Of a stretch of 64,000 bases of DNA, positions 17,521 through 24,595 are shown one piece after another. A program made the translations under genes and the position numbers. Under the pieces are notes generated by a model. It searched no databases, was not told the DNA's origin, and saw nothing but the letters and a program-made list of their open reading frames with translations. Where the stretch lies: assembly GCA_016712345.1 (NCBI GenBank), contig JADJRH010000011.1, positions 2,914,001-2,978,000 on the forward strand, given 5' to 3'. Source of the DNA: Polyangiaceae bacterium. Lineage in GTDB: Bacteria; Myxococcota_A; Polyangia; Polyangiales; Polyangiaceae. The first letter of the stretch is position 1. Each line of letters begins with the position of its first letter.

Positions 17521-17596
17521 CCCCCCAAAGCAAGCCCAATCTCACGGGCGCCTTCGGCGGCAACCCTCGAACCTAACTCTACCCACTTCCCAACCC

Positions 17597-17725
17597 TATA
17601 ACGGCAAACGCTTGCAATCGTCGGCCCGCCGCTCCGCTTTGGAACCTCGTCAACACTCGAAAGTCCTGATTCTACCCATTGGCGCATCTACCCATCCCGG
17701 CCCGCCATTCCAATACGTGCCCCTC
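17597..17725 (+). repeat. Dispersed intergenic element, copy c
   Basis: ATAACGGCAAACGCTTGCAA, TCGTCGGCCCGCCGCTCCGC, TTTGGAACCTCGTCAACACT, then CTACCCAT at 17674 and 17688. It lacks the terminal palindrome. Sits between the SUKH gene start and the end of the upstream AAA gene. Confidence 0.85.
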
Positions 17726-17742
17726 CGTCTACATGCGCTCAA

Positions 17743-19575
17743 TCACCTTTTTGCGCCGGCTTTCCGGCGCGGCGGTGCTTTGCGCCGCACCCGAACCTTG
17801 GAAGCCGTAGCTGCTTTGACAAAGGCTCGCTTCCCGTCAAACACCACACCCAACTCATGAATCGGGTCGGCCCCCATCGCTCGAAGGTCCGCCGCGTAGT
17901 TGCCATCTCGAATCTGCCGAAGCGCCGCGGTCATGGCGCGCGCCGCCGTTTCCCGCTTGGCACTGCGCACTTTCAATTCGAGAACAACCCCGGGTTGCCC
18001 CGCGGTTCGCGGCAAGATCATCACATCATACCGCCCACTGCCGGACTCTCGATTGGAGCGCACCAAATATCGCGGCTGAAGGCCGAGGAGCAGACTCACA
18101 ACGAACACGTGGTAGACTTGCTCGGGCGTGAACACGATGTCTTCGTCGACGCTCGTTGGCTCCGAGTGCACGGTTCTTGCCACTTTTGCCGACCCGCGCG
18201 ATATGCGTCGCGTGGCCAGGTCATGGATTGAAAGCGATTCAAGAAGCTGGCACAAAAGCCTCTCGCAAACCGCGGCACCGCCCGAGATCACAGCGCGAAG
18301 CAGTTCTTCCACCTGACTGGACCCGATCTGTTGCTCCATCCACGAGCGAAAGAGCGTGCGATACGCGTAATGAACCTCTTTGTTGGGCACCGCCAACGTG
18401 GCAAGCGTGTTGCCCTGGTCATCCACCCGCACCGTGTTGGCCCGGAGATACCCCGTGAAAAGTAGAAAACTCCACACCGACTCGGAGTTCAGTTCAAGCT
18501 CGCGAAGCGCCACTCGCTCGTTCACAACCTTTTCAATTTCGCCCCCACTCAGCAGCGTTTCCAGCTCACCGCTGTTCCCCACGCCATGCATCAGCAGCGC
18601 GCGCCGAAGCAGATCATCCGAACTTGTATGGACCCAATAAGGCCGAAGCACCTTGTCTTTGCTGGTAAGGAAGTTGAGAATGGACCAGGGATTATAAATA
18701 ACCTCCCCTCCAAACCGGTAGCCATTATACCAACGTTCAAGCTCGCCGAGCGAAGCCTCCGCGCCCATTTTCGCAGCGAGATCTCTCACCTCTGCCTCGG
18801 TGAAACCAAAGCTCGTGGCACACTCTTCGGCCAGCAGCGAGTACACAGCCAGGTTGTTGAGCCCGGAGAAAAGACTCTCTTGGGCAATTCTCAAAATGCC
18901 CGTCAACACCCCTCGAAAGAGGTGCACATTGTCCTTCAGCCCACCTGACAAAAACACGCGAAAAAAGTCGAGCAAACGGCGCTCATCTTCCCCAGGAGAG
19001 ATGGAGTGGATCGGCGCGTCATATTCGTCGACAAGCACAAACACTCGCTCACCGTGGTACCGCGCCAGAAGCGCCGTGAGTTCTCGCAACGCGTAGGCAT
19101 AAAGGGCCTCCGACCCCTCCGCCGCGAGGATCTGCTTGAACCGCGCCGCCTCATCCTCCCCGAGCGCGCCTTCACGGTACAGATAGACATGCTCCTTGTA
19201 CATCTGGCCAATTTCGCGCCGAATGGCAGCAAATGCCTCATCAAAGGTGCGAGCCTTGACATCTTTCAACGTGAGCCAAATCACCGGATACCGCTGAAAG
19301 TGCGGCCGCGCCTCCACCGAACCCCACACCGAAAGCCCCTCAAAAAGTCCACTCCTATCCACGTTGGACTTTTCTACAAAATACCTGACGGTTGACAAGT
19401 TCACCGTTTTGCCAAACCGACGCGGGCGCGGAATGAGCATCACAGCGGCGGACGCGGAAAGCACCTGCGTCACAAAGTTGGTTTTATCAACGTACAAAAC
19501 ACCGGGCTCGCGCAGCCGAGGAAAATCGGACTGTCCAATTGGCAGGCGGGGCAATTGTGCGGGGACCGGATTCAC
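17743..19575 (-). CDS. AAA-ATPase with C-terminal PD-(D/E)XK nuclease (DUF1703 type)
   Basis: About 610 residues. The frame is open to 19776 but that part runs into a dispersed repeat; GTG 19575 (VNPVPAQLPRLPIGQSDF) precedes the family start. Residues following are FPRLREPGVLYVDKT, then the Walker A RPRRFGKTVNLS, Walker B VFVLVDEYDAPIH, FRGVLTGILRIAQESLFSGL and ERWYNGYRFGG, all typical of the AAA-ATPase-like family. The C-terminus has RYDVMILP and GVVLELKVRSAKRET (D-x12-ExK) for the PDDEXK_9 nuclease. It ends in a basic KAPPRRKAGAKR tail. This family is widespread as multicopy accessory genes and is thought to act in DNA conflict; function unproven. Confidence 0.85.
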   Translation of the reverse strand: MNPVPAQLPRLPIGQSDFPRLREPGVLYVDKTNFVTQVLSASAAVMLIPRPRRFGKTVNLSTVRYFVEKSNVDRSGLFEGLSVWGSVEARPHFQRYPVIWLTLKDVKARTFDEAFAAIRREIGQMYKEHVYLYREGALGEDEAARFKQILAAEGSEALYAYALRELTALLARYHGERVFVLVDEYDAPIHSISPGEDERRLLDFFRVFLSGGLKDNVHLFRGVLTGILRIAQESLFSGLNNLAVYSLLAEECATSFGFTEAEVRDLAAKMGAEASLGELERWYNGYRFGGEVIYNPWSILNFLTSKDKVLRPYWVHTSSDDLLRRALLMHGVGNSGELETLLSGGEIEKVVNERVALRELELNSESVWSFLLFTGYLRANTVRVDDQGNTLATLAVPNKEVHYAYRTLFRSWMEQQIGSSQVEELLRAVISGGAAVCERLLCQLLESLSIHDLATRRISRGSAKVARTVHSEPTSVDEDIVFTPEQVYHVFVVSLLLGLQPRYLVRSNRESGSGRYDVMILPRTAGQPGVVLELKVRSAKRETAARAMTAALRQIRDGNYAADLRAMGADPIHELGVVFDGKRAFVKAATASKVRVRRKAPPRRKAGAKR

Positions 19576-19718
19576 AACGAACGGTGTACCACCGCCCCGC
19601 CCCTCAATGCAAGACGCGCCGCTACCCCAACGCCCCTCCCCCTTCCAGCCGGCCGCAATGACACCTGCCCGGTGCTCTTCCCAAGCGCACGGTGAGGTGA
19701 ACACAAACCCAAACAGCT

Positions 19719-19857
19719 TCACGGCAAACGCTTGCAATCGTCGGCCCGCCGCTCCGCTTTGCAACCTCGTCAACACTCGAAAGTCCTGATTCTACCCATT
19801 GGCGCATCTACCCGTCGCGACCTGACTATTCCAGCCACACTGTTCGTTCGCGCGGCA
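19719..19857 (+). repeat. Dispersed intergenic element, copy d
   Basis: TCACGGCAAACGCTTGCAAT through CTACCCAT at 19792, then TATTCCAGCCACACTGTTCG and TTCGCGCG. The terminal palindrome is cut where a DUF1906 gene fragment begins, so one element was joined to, or interrupted by, the other. Confidence 0.85.
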
Positions 19858-19962
19858 CGCTCGCATCCGGCGAGGTGGAACGATCCTGTCCGCCGGGCTG
19901 GCCCTTGGAATCGACCAAATCGACGGGCCGCGGTGACTCTGGTGCGATTGGGTAGACAAGGT
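19858..19962 (+). pseudogene. Fragment of a DUF1906 gene
   Basis: About 105 bp from GGCACGCTCGCATCCGGCGA to GCGATTGGGTAGACAAGG, closely matching 23388-23497. It corresponds to AGTLxSGEVxxILSAGLALG of the intact protein at 49100-49789, with frameshifts. It ends within a few bases of the stop of the next minus-strand gene. Confidence 0.6.
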
Positions 19963-19963
19963 T

Positions 19964-20905
19964 CTAAAAATCATTGCCGCAGGCGTTGAACTCGTTGCCA
20001 CAACCAGCCCCGGAGTCGGCCACGCAACCCTGACATTCCTTGGTGACGTCGCCGCCCTGACAGAGCGTTTGGCATTGTGCGGAGCAAGCGCCGTCGCATA
20101 TACAGGTCACGAGATTGTTGTATAGAAACTCGGACCCTGAACAGAGGGGCTTTGCCGGGTTACCGCTTGAGATGTACTCACCACATCCTTGACAGTTTCC
20201 CGCATAGTCAATGTTGATCACCACCGCGTACGCGGGCCCTGTGTCGGCAACCAGCAACACTGGTTTGCCGCCTTCGAGATACACGCTCATTGACGCACCG
20301 AAGGAGTTTGGCGCGGTGGCGGCACAGGCAAGTACGAAGCATTCTTGGTTGAGAATTTCAAGCGTTGTCGGGGTGCTTGTGCCCAACGAGTCGATGTGGT
20401 ACTCTGCCGAAATTGGGGGCACGAAGATTAGACCCGCATCCTCCCCGCTCGGACCGCACGAAGGATCCCATTGATTCGCAACACCGACAGTATTGAACTG
20501 CTGAATACTTATCGGAATGCCATCAATAGCAACGTTAAACAGAGACATTCCGCAAACGAGTTTTAGGGAACAAGTGCCGAGATCGCACGCGCCGCTGCTG
20601 CAAACAATGTTGCAACCGCCGCAGTTGTTGGGGTCGCTGTTGATGTCAGTACACACGCCGTTGCATAGGTTCTCGTTCACGGGACAGGTCTTGGGGGCGC
20701 ACTCACCGCCGGAGCACGTGCCGCTATCACAAGCCACCCCGCAGGCACCGCAGTTTTCGGCGTCCACCTCCAAGTCGATACATTGCCCGTTGCAGGTGAC
20801 CAAACCCTCTTCGCAGGGCGGACCTTCCACAAGCACCTTGCCGCCGCAGCCGGTACAAATGAGGGCGCCTAACATGCCAATCAAGGCGAGGGTGAGGGTC
20901 TTCAT
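19964..20905 (-). CDS. Cys-rich lipoprotein with Stigma-type repeats
   Basis: From ATG 20905: KTLTLALIGMLGALICTGC is a lipoprotein signal (lipobox ICTGC). Two modules of the type C-x4-C-x-G-x-C-x-D-x4-D-x2-NCGxC follow (CEEGLVTCNGQCIDLEVDAE, CPVNENLCNGVCTDINSDPN), characteristic of surface proteins in myxobacteria. The middle ~150 residues are a beta-rich domain without cysteines clustering (FNVAIDGIPISIQQF, AEYHIDSLGTSTPTTLEI). A final Cys-rich tail has NLVTCICDGACSAQC. An exported adhesin or sensor-type protein; role unknown. Confidence 0.8.
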   Translation of the reverse strand: MKTLTLALIGMLGALICTGCGGKVLVEGPPCEEGLVTCNGQCIDLEVDAENCGACGVACDSGTCSGGECAPKTCPVNENLCNGVCTDINSDPNNCGGCNIVCSSGACDLGTCSLKLVCGMSLFNVAIDGIPISIQQFNTVGVANQWDPSCGPSGEDAGLIFVPPISAEYHIDSLGTSTPTTLEILNQECFVLACAATAPNSFGASMSVYLEGGKPVLLVADTGPAYAVVINIDYAGNCQGCGEYISSGNPAKPLCSGSEFLYNNLVTCICDGACSAQCQTLCQGGDVTKECQGCVADSGAGCGNEFNACGNDF

Positions 20906-21046
20906 GCACGTATTCTGAATTGTGCTGCCGCGCATGTCAAAGTCTATCGATCCTATCTCACGGTTGAGGGCGATGCGCGTTCAACTCAACGCGCCCCGCT
21001 TGACCTACCACGCAATCCAAACCAAACCGTCGACCCAACCAAAATA

Positions 21047-21150
21047 ACGGCAAACCCTTCCAATCGTCGGCGCCCCGCTCCGCTTTGTCACGTCGTCAAC
21101 CCTCGAAACGCCCCGATTCTACCCATGAGCGCTTCTACCCATCAAGCATC
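21047..21150 (+). repeat. Dispersed intergenic element, copy e
   Basis: ATAACGGCAAACCCTTCCAA, TCGTCGGCGCCCCGCTCCGC, then CTACCCAT at 21118 and 21134. It lacks the right-hand palindrome. It lies about 140 bp upstream of the lipoprotein start. Confidence 0.85.
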
Positions 21151-21242
21151 TCTAACCCACTAAAGGTCCGAACGCACGGCGCTGCGGACACCGTGTCCGC
21201 TTTGGCGGCGCTCGCCACAATCGACCGCTGTCGTGCCGTGAA

Positions 21243-21417
21243 TCACGCCTTGGGAGGATGCCAGCCGGCGGTCACCCAACCTCGACGCGCCTCCACAAGC
21301 TCAACGCGATTCAGGCGAACAGCAACAATCGTAGCTCTCCCGGTCGATGTTTTGCCCACGATCACGTCTCTTGGCAATTTGCTCGCGCAGCGCTCGGCCA
21401 ACGTGGCTACGGCTCAT
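21243..21417 (-). pseudogene. HNH endonuclease with its catalytic core deleted
   Basis: From ATG 21417 one frame reads MSRSHVGRALREQIAKR and RDRG, the usual start of small HNH nucleases paired with this antitoxin type. After about 21340 a different frame reads TGRATIVAVRLNRVELVEAR and RGWVTAGWHPPKA, ending at TGA 21243-21245, the usual C-terminus. The ~100 central residues, including the zinc Cys pairs and the His-Asn-His motif, are absent. The 5' end overlaps the antitoxin-like gene, so the original pair was an operon. Confidence 0.65.
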
Positions 21418-21835
21418 CTTCTTCGAGTTCGTCGACAAGCTTGGACACGTCGTGGCCGCGCTCTTTAAGAAGGGCAGCGGAGCGCGATCGAACCAACATC
21501 AGTCGTGTGTACTCTTTCATGAGAGCGGTGAGGGCCTCGCCCTCCGATGGGGATAGCCCTTCATTCCGACGTTTGATGTGGAAGTCCTCAATCTGATCTG
21601 CCTTATTCGGCGCCAAGCGCTGCCCGGCGGCCCGCCACAGATCTTCGTCCGCAAGCAGGTGGAGCGACGCGATGGCCTCCGCCATGTCTGAGGGAAGTGC
21701 ATCGGGTTCATCAGGCAGCGTGGCGACCGCATCGATGAGTTCAGCTTCCACGGTCCGGTGTGTTCGCTCCGCACGACGACTCAATCGCTCAAACAGCGAA
21801 GTGGGTAGACTCACGGTGACAGCTTGCACGGCCAT
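21407..21835 (-). CDS. Ribbon-helix-helix antitoxin-like protein
   Basis: From ATG 21835, 142 residues: AVQAVTVSLPTSLFERLSRR and AERTHRTVEAELIDAVATLP form a ribbon-helix-helix DNA-binding start. A helical dimerisation/partner-binding region follows (LPSDMAEAIASLHLLADEDL, ALTALMKEYTRLMLVRSRSA, ALLKERGHDVSKL). This architecture is common next to small HNH nucleases in bacteria. It keeps its reading frame although the neighbouring nuclease gene is destroyed. Alternative: a general RHH regulator. Confidence 0.65.
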   Translation of the reverse strand: MAVQAVTVSLPTSLFERLSRRAERTHRTVEAELIDAVATLPDEPDALPSDMAEAIASLHLLADEDLWRAAGQRLAPNKADQIEDFHIKRRNEGLSPSEGEALTALMKEYTRLMLVRSRSAALLKERGHDVSKLVDELEEDEP

Positions 21836-21991
21836 AAGCACACCATACACGCATTGCTCGGCCAATTCAACCGTCGGGTAAAAATCATGCGCGCTCAGCC
21901 CAGACACGCGAGGCGAAACCGCTGCAACCAACACACCGCCCGCCAATCGCTCGTCGCGCAAGTGACTTGCACAGAACCCGCTTAACAATCC

Positions 21992-22135
21992 TATAACGGC
22001 AAATGCTTGTAATCATCGGCCCGACGCTCCGCTTTGGAACCTCGTCAACACCCGAACCTCCCGATTCTACCCATGGGCGCTTCTACCCATCGCGGCCTGA
22101 CTGTTCCAGCCACACTGTTCGTTCGCGCGCGTGAA
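21992..22135 (+). repeat. Dispersed intergenic element, copy f (complete)
   Basis: Complete form: ATAACGGCAAATGCTTGTAA, CTCCGCTTTGGAACCTCGTC, CTACCCAT at 22067 and 22082 (15 bp apart), GTTCCAGCCACACTGTTCG and the palindrome TTCGCGCGCGTGAA (22119-22132). Nearly identical to the copy at 30124. Confidence 0.9.
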
Positions 22136-22208
22136 CAACGACATCCTTGCATCTCGCACGCGGCATTGATAAAGACCCAAGACATTCAGAGGCACTATCA
22201 AGGCACAC

Positions 22209-23194
22209 GTGGCAACCGGAGCGCGCAAAGTGGATCGGCGATTTCAGGGGGTGATGCTCCCCTGGTGGAGCGCGCGCGCCTTGGCTGTGGTCCTCGGCCT
22301 CGGCGCGGTGGGTTTGCCGTGGCTAGCGACATGGCAAGGCGCGTTAGAACCTCCGTCGGCTCCCACAAAGGTCGAGGTGCAACTTCGGCCGGCGTTGGTG
22401 GAGTTGCCGGGGGGCACGTTTTGGATGGGGAGCCCCGAAGATGAAAAAGGTCGCGGCGAAGACGAAAAGCGCCATCAAGCCACGGTCAGCGCGTTTGCGA
22501 TTTGCCAGACCGAGGTGACGTTGGGCCAGTGGGAAGCAGTGATGGGCACCCGGCCGAACGACTGCAAATACGGCTGCGACAATGATCACCCTGTGCACAA
22601 CGTTTCGTGGGAGGATGCGGTCCGCTACCTGAATCGCTTGACCGATCGCGAGAACAAGCACCTTGCCAATGCCGAGGGAGAAAACCTCTGACGCCTTGTT
22701 ACAACGAGTCCACCTGGGAGTGGGACCGAACCTGCACTGGGTACAGATTGCCCACCGAAGCCGAGTGGGAATACGCCGCACGGGCCGGCACCACCACGGC
22801 ATTCAGCTTTGGCAACGACTTCAACGACGCTTGCCAATTCGCCAACGGCGCAGACAACTCGGCCAAACAGAAGGAGCCCAGCTGGACGGTAAACGAAGCG
22901 TGTGATGACGGCTTCGCCTACCTATCGCCGGTGGGGCATTACAAGCCCAACCCATGGGGCCTTTTCGACATGCATGGCAACGTGTTGGAATGGGTTTGGG
23001 ACCAGTATGGAACCTACCCTGACCAACCTGTCGCCGACTACGCCGGCCCCTCCGACGGCCTGGGACGCGTGTTGCGCGGCGGTTCTTTCAGGGTCGTGCC
23101 CGGGTGGCTGCGCTCTTCGGTCCGGGACTGGGTCGGGCGCGCGGACGTGGTCATCGGGTTTCGTTGTATTCGTGTTCTCGCCCCAGCTCCTTGA
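22209..23194 (+). pseudogene. Membrane-anchored FGE/SUMF1-domain protein, frameshifted (variable protein A)
   Basis: About 328 codons in two frames. The first frame (22209-22691) has a transmembrane helix (SARALAVVLGLGAVGLPWLA) then the FGE domain start LVELPGGTFWMGSPEDEKG and FAICQTEVTLGQWEAVMGT. The second frame continues TPCYNESTWEWDRTCTGYRL, PTEAEWEYAARAGTTTAFSF and ends GGSFRVVPGWLRSSVR, GFRCIRVLAPAP. The break is an extra CT at about 22687 (CCTCTGACG; CCTGACG restores EGENLTPCYN). It may be a true mutation or an assembly error. The domain is of the formylglycine-generating-enzyme / C-type-lectin fold; it keeps the structural EAEWEYAARAG motif. Close paralogue of the C-terminus of 24596-27814; the last codons before GFRC differ strongly between the two. 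Confidence 0.8.
23093..23155 (+). other. Hypervariable segment A (candidate DGR variable repeat)
   Basis: 21 codons between identical flanks (29 bp upstream, 40 bp downstream including the stop codon). Compared with 24635-24703 there are 14 substitutions in 13 codons plus a two-codon indel. Every substitution is at codon position 1 or 2, and in 9 of 14 columns one copy has A. The protein pattern GGSF-x-x-x-P-x-x-LRSS-x-R-x-x-V aligns with the well-known GGSWNNNPxNLRSANR template of FGE-type diversity-generating retroelement targets. Confidence 0.65.
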
Positions 23195-23300
23195 TTTTTG
23201 AACTTTGCCTTTTTTTCTTTTCAGGTTCTTTCTTTCCTCGTCTTTCGTTGTCTTTTTCTTGCCCGCGCGAAGCGCGGCCGAAAAAATCTGGGGACCGTTC
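23195..23300 (+). promoter_or_regulatory. Pyrimidine tract and GC hairpin after FGE gene A
   Basis: After the stop codon come about 65 bases that are almost all T and C. The hairpin CCGCGC-GAA-GCGCGG (about 23263-23277) and CCGAAAAAATCTGGGG follow. The same tract and hairpin follow gene B. It could be a terminator, or the structured element that follows variable repeats in diversity-generating retroelements. Confidence 0.5.
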
Positions 23301-23344
23301 CGTGACAATTGTCGGCTCCCATGACAACGCCCGACACGATGTCG

Positions 23345-23497
23345 GAAACGCCAGGGTACACAACTGCAAACCAGCCGGGATCCAGCGCGGGCACGCTCAT
23401 ATCCGGTGAGGTGGAAACGATCCTGTCCGCAGGGCTGGCCCTCGGAATCTACCAATCGATGGGCGGCGGTGACGTTGCTGCGATTGGGTAGATAAGG
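23345..23497 (+). pseudogene. Fragment of a DUF1906 gene
   Basis: Reads NQPGSSAGTLISGEVETILS and AGLALGIYQSMGGGD, matching NPAGSSAGTLTSDEVNTILS and AGLALGIYQPYRNKD in the intact gene at 49100-49789. Only about 45 codons survive. Ends with GCGATTGGGTAGATAAGG, shared with the fragment at 19858. Confidence 0.7.
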
Positions 23498-23508
23498 TTT
23501 CGCCGCTT

Positions 23509-23820
23509 TCAGCTAAGTGGGAAGCCCATTCTTTTGGCCTCTTCAGGGGTCAGCCCCATTGCCACGGTAAGAGCGAGCGCTTTGTCGTCAAAAACTTCCC
23601 AATACGCGTCCGTAATCAATTCTGACCGCATTCTCTGATCGCAATCTCCCCAGTCGCTCCACACCACGTAGATATGGACGATATTGCCCTGCGCGTCCGT
23701 TTCCTGAATGATCGTAGGCCTCGGTTCACGCGCGTCACCGTTTTTCCACTCGGCGATGAGTCGTTGTTTCAACTCATCGTTTGTAACTGTCTCATGGAGG
23801 CTTCTCGTTACGACGGGCAT
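23509..23820 (-). CDS. Small protein of unknown function, partner of 23827-24327
   Basis: 103 residues: ETVTNDELKQRLIAEWKNGD, IVHIYVVWSDWGDCDQRMRS, ELITDAYWEVFDDKALALTV and AMGLTPEEAKRMGF. Short, acidic, no signal peptide. It follows the upstream helical protein after 6 bp, so the two form an operon shaped like a toxin-antitoxin pair. I know similar short proteins beside HEPN-like genes but cannot name a characterised family. Confidence 0.6.
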   Translation of the reverse strand: MPVVTRSLHETVTNDELKQRLIAEWKNGDAREPRPTIIQETDAQGNIVHIYVVWSDWGDCDQRMRSELITDAYWEVFDDKALALTVAMGLTPEEAKRMGFPLS

Positions 23821-23826
23821 GGTAGA

Positions 23827-24327
23827 CTATCTCCACAGCAAAGGATGATGCTTTTTGATCCAGGCCACGTCTTCGAAACAACGACGTGCGTGTTCAATAG
23901 TCACTTCAAAGCCGAAGTAGCGCAGTTCGACGGACCATCCACGGTTAAGACGGTGCGCAATGCGCATGAGGTTCTGTGCCTCCGGCTCCGGAAGCGCGCG
24001 ACCTCTTTCAGCGCGTTTCTTGCGGAGCACCCAGGCCCAAAAAAGAATGTCGTGAAAGTTGGTGAACGGCACGCCCGGCATCGCCTTCTGAGCCCACTTT
24101 TTCGCAGGACTAAGGCGCGGATAGACAAGATCGGAAGGGCGGGCGCCGTCGAATAAGAATACCGCGCTCTTCAAGAGCATCTCAGCGACGTAGCCAACAA
24201 CATAGGCTGCGCCCGTGCCGTGCCCGCGAGCTAGCAAAGCCTGAGCGTCCAAGAACCGTTCTTCTGCGGCCAGCTCGAAATCCTGAAGCAAGCCTTCTCC
24301 ATCTCGGACGCGATCCTCCAGCTTCAT
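23827..24327 (-). CDS. Helical HEPN-like protein
   Basis: From ATG 24327, 166 residues: LLQDFELAAEERFLDAQALL, ARGHGTGAAYVVGYVAEMLL, KSAVFLFDGARPSDLVYPRL and ARRCFEDVAWIKKHHPLLW. The long helices and A-A-Y-x-x-G-Y-x-A-E-M-L-L-K-S segment resemble HEPN-fold substrate-binding proteins. No RNxxxH motif is present, so RNase activity is doubtful. The frame is open to 24408, up to the reverse-oriented palindrome of a dispersed element. Probably co-transcribed with the 103-residue protein downstream. Confidence 0.55.
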   Translation of the reverse strand: MKLEDRVRDGEGLLQDFELAAEERFLDAQALLARGHGTGAAYVVGYVAEMLLKSAVFLFDGARPSDLVYPRLSPAKKWAQKAMPGVPFTNFHDILFWAWVLRKKRAERGRALPEPEAQNLMRIAHRLNRGWSVELRYFGFEVTIEHARRCFEDVAWIKKHHPLLWR

Positions 24328-24406
24328 CGGTGCGACGGTGGGGATAGACCAAGGCGGCTCTTTTGTCAAGCAGCTGCGCTTGCTTCCGCCTTTCCCCACC
24401 AGACCC

Positions 24407-24466
24407 ATTCACGCGCGCGAACGAACAGCGAGAACGGAATTGCCGGGCGCTTGCCATGGGTAGAAC
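24407..24466 (-). repeat. Dispersed intergenic element, right half in reverse orientation
   Basis: CATTCACGCGCGCGAACGAA followed by an ATGGGTAG octamer at 24456. Only the palindrome and one octamer are recognisable. Confidence 0.6.
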
Positions 24467-24595
24467 GTGGGCCGAAAAAACTGGGGTCGCCGCGCTTCGC
24501 GCGGGCAAAAAAACGACACAGAAAGATGAGAAGAGAAAGAAAGAAGGGAGAAAGAAAGAAATCAGAAAGAAGGAAAATGGCACAAAGAGCAAAGA
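24467..24595 (-). promoter_or_regulatory. Pyrimidine tract and GC hairpin after FGE gene B
   Basis: Read on the minus strand after the stop: about 90 bases almost all T/C, then TTGCCCGCGCGAAGCGCGGC as after gene A, then ACCCCAGTTTTTTCGG. The last stretch is the reverse complement of the CCGAAAAAATCTGGGG that follows the hairpin of gene A, so the segment beyond the hairpin is inverted between the two loci. Confidence 0.5.

Noticed and set aside
19576..19776. N-terminal 67-residue extension of the AAA-ATPase
   Set aside because: It runs into a dispersed intergenic element and precedes the conserved family start, so it is probably not translated.
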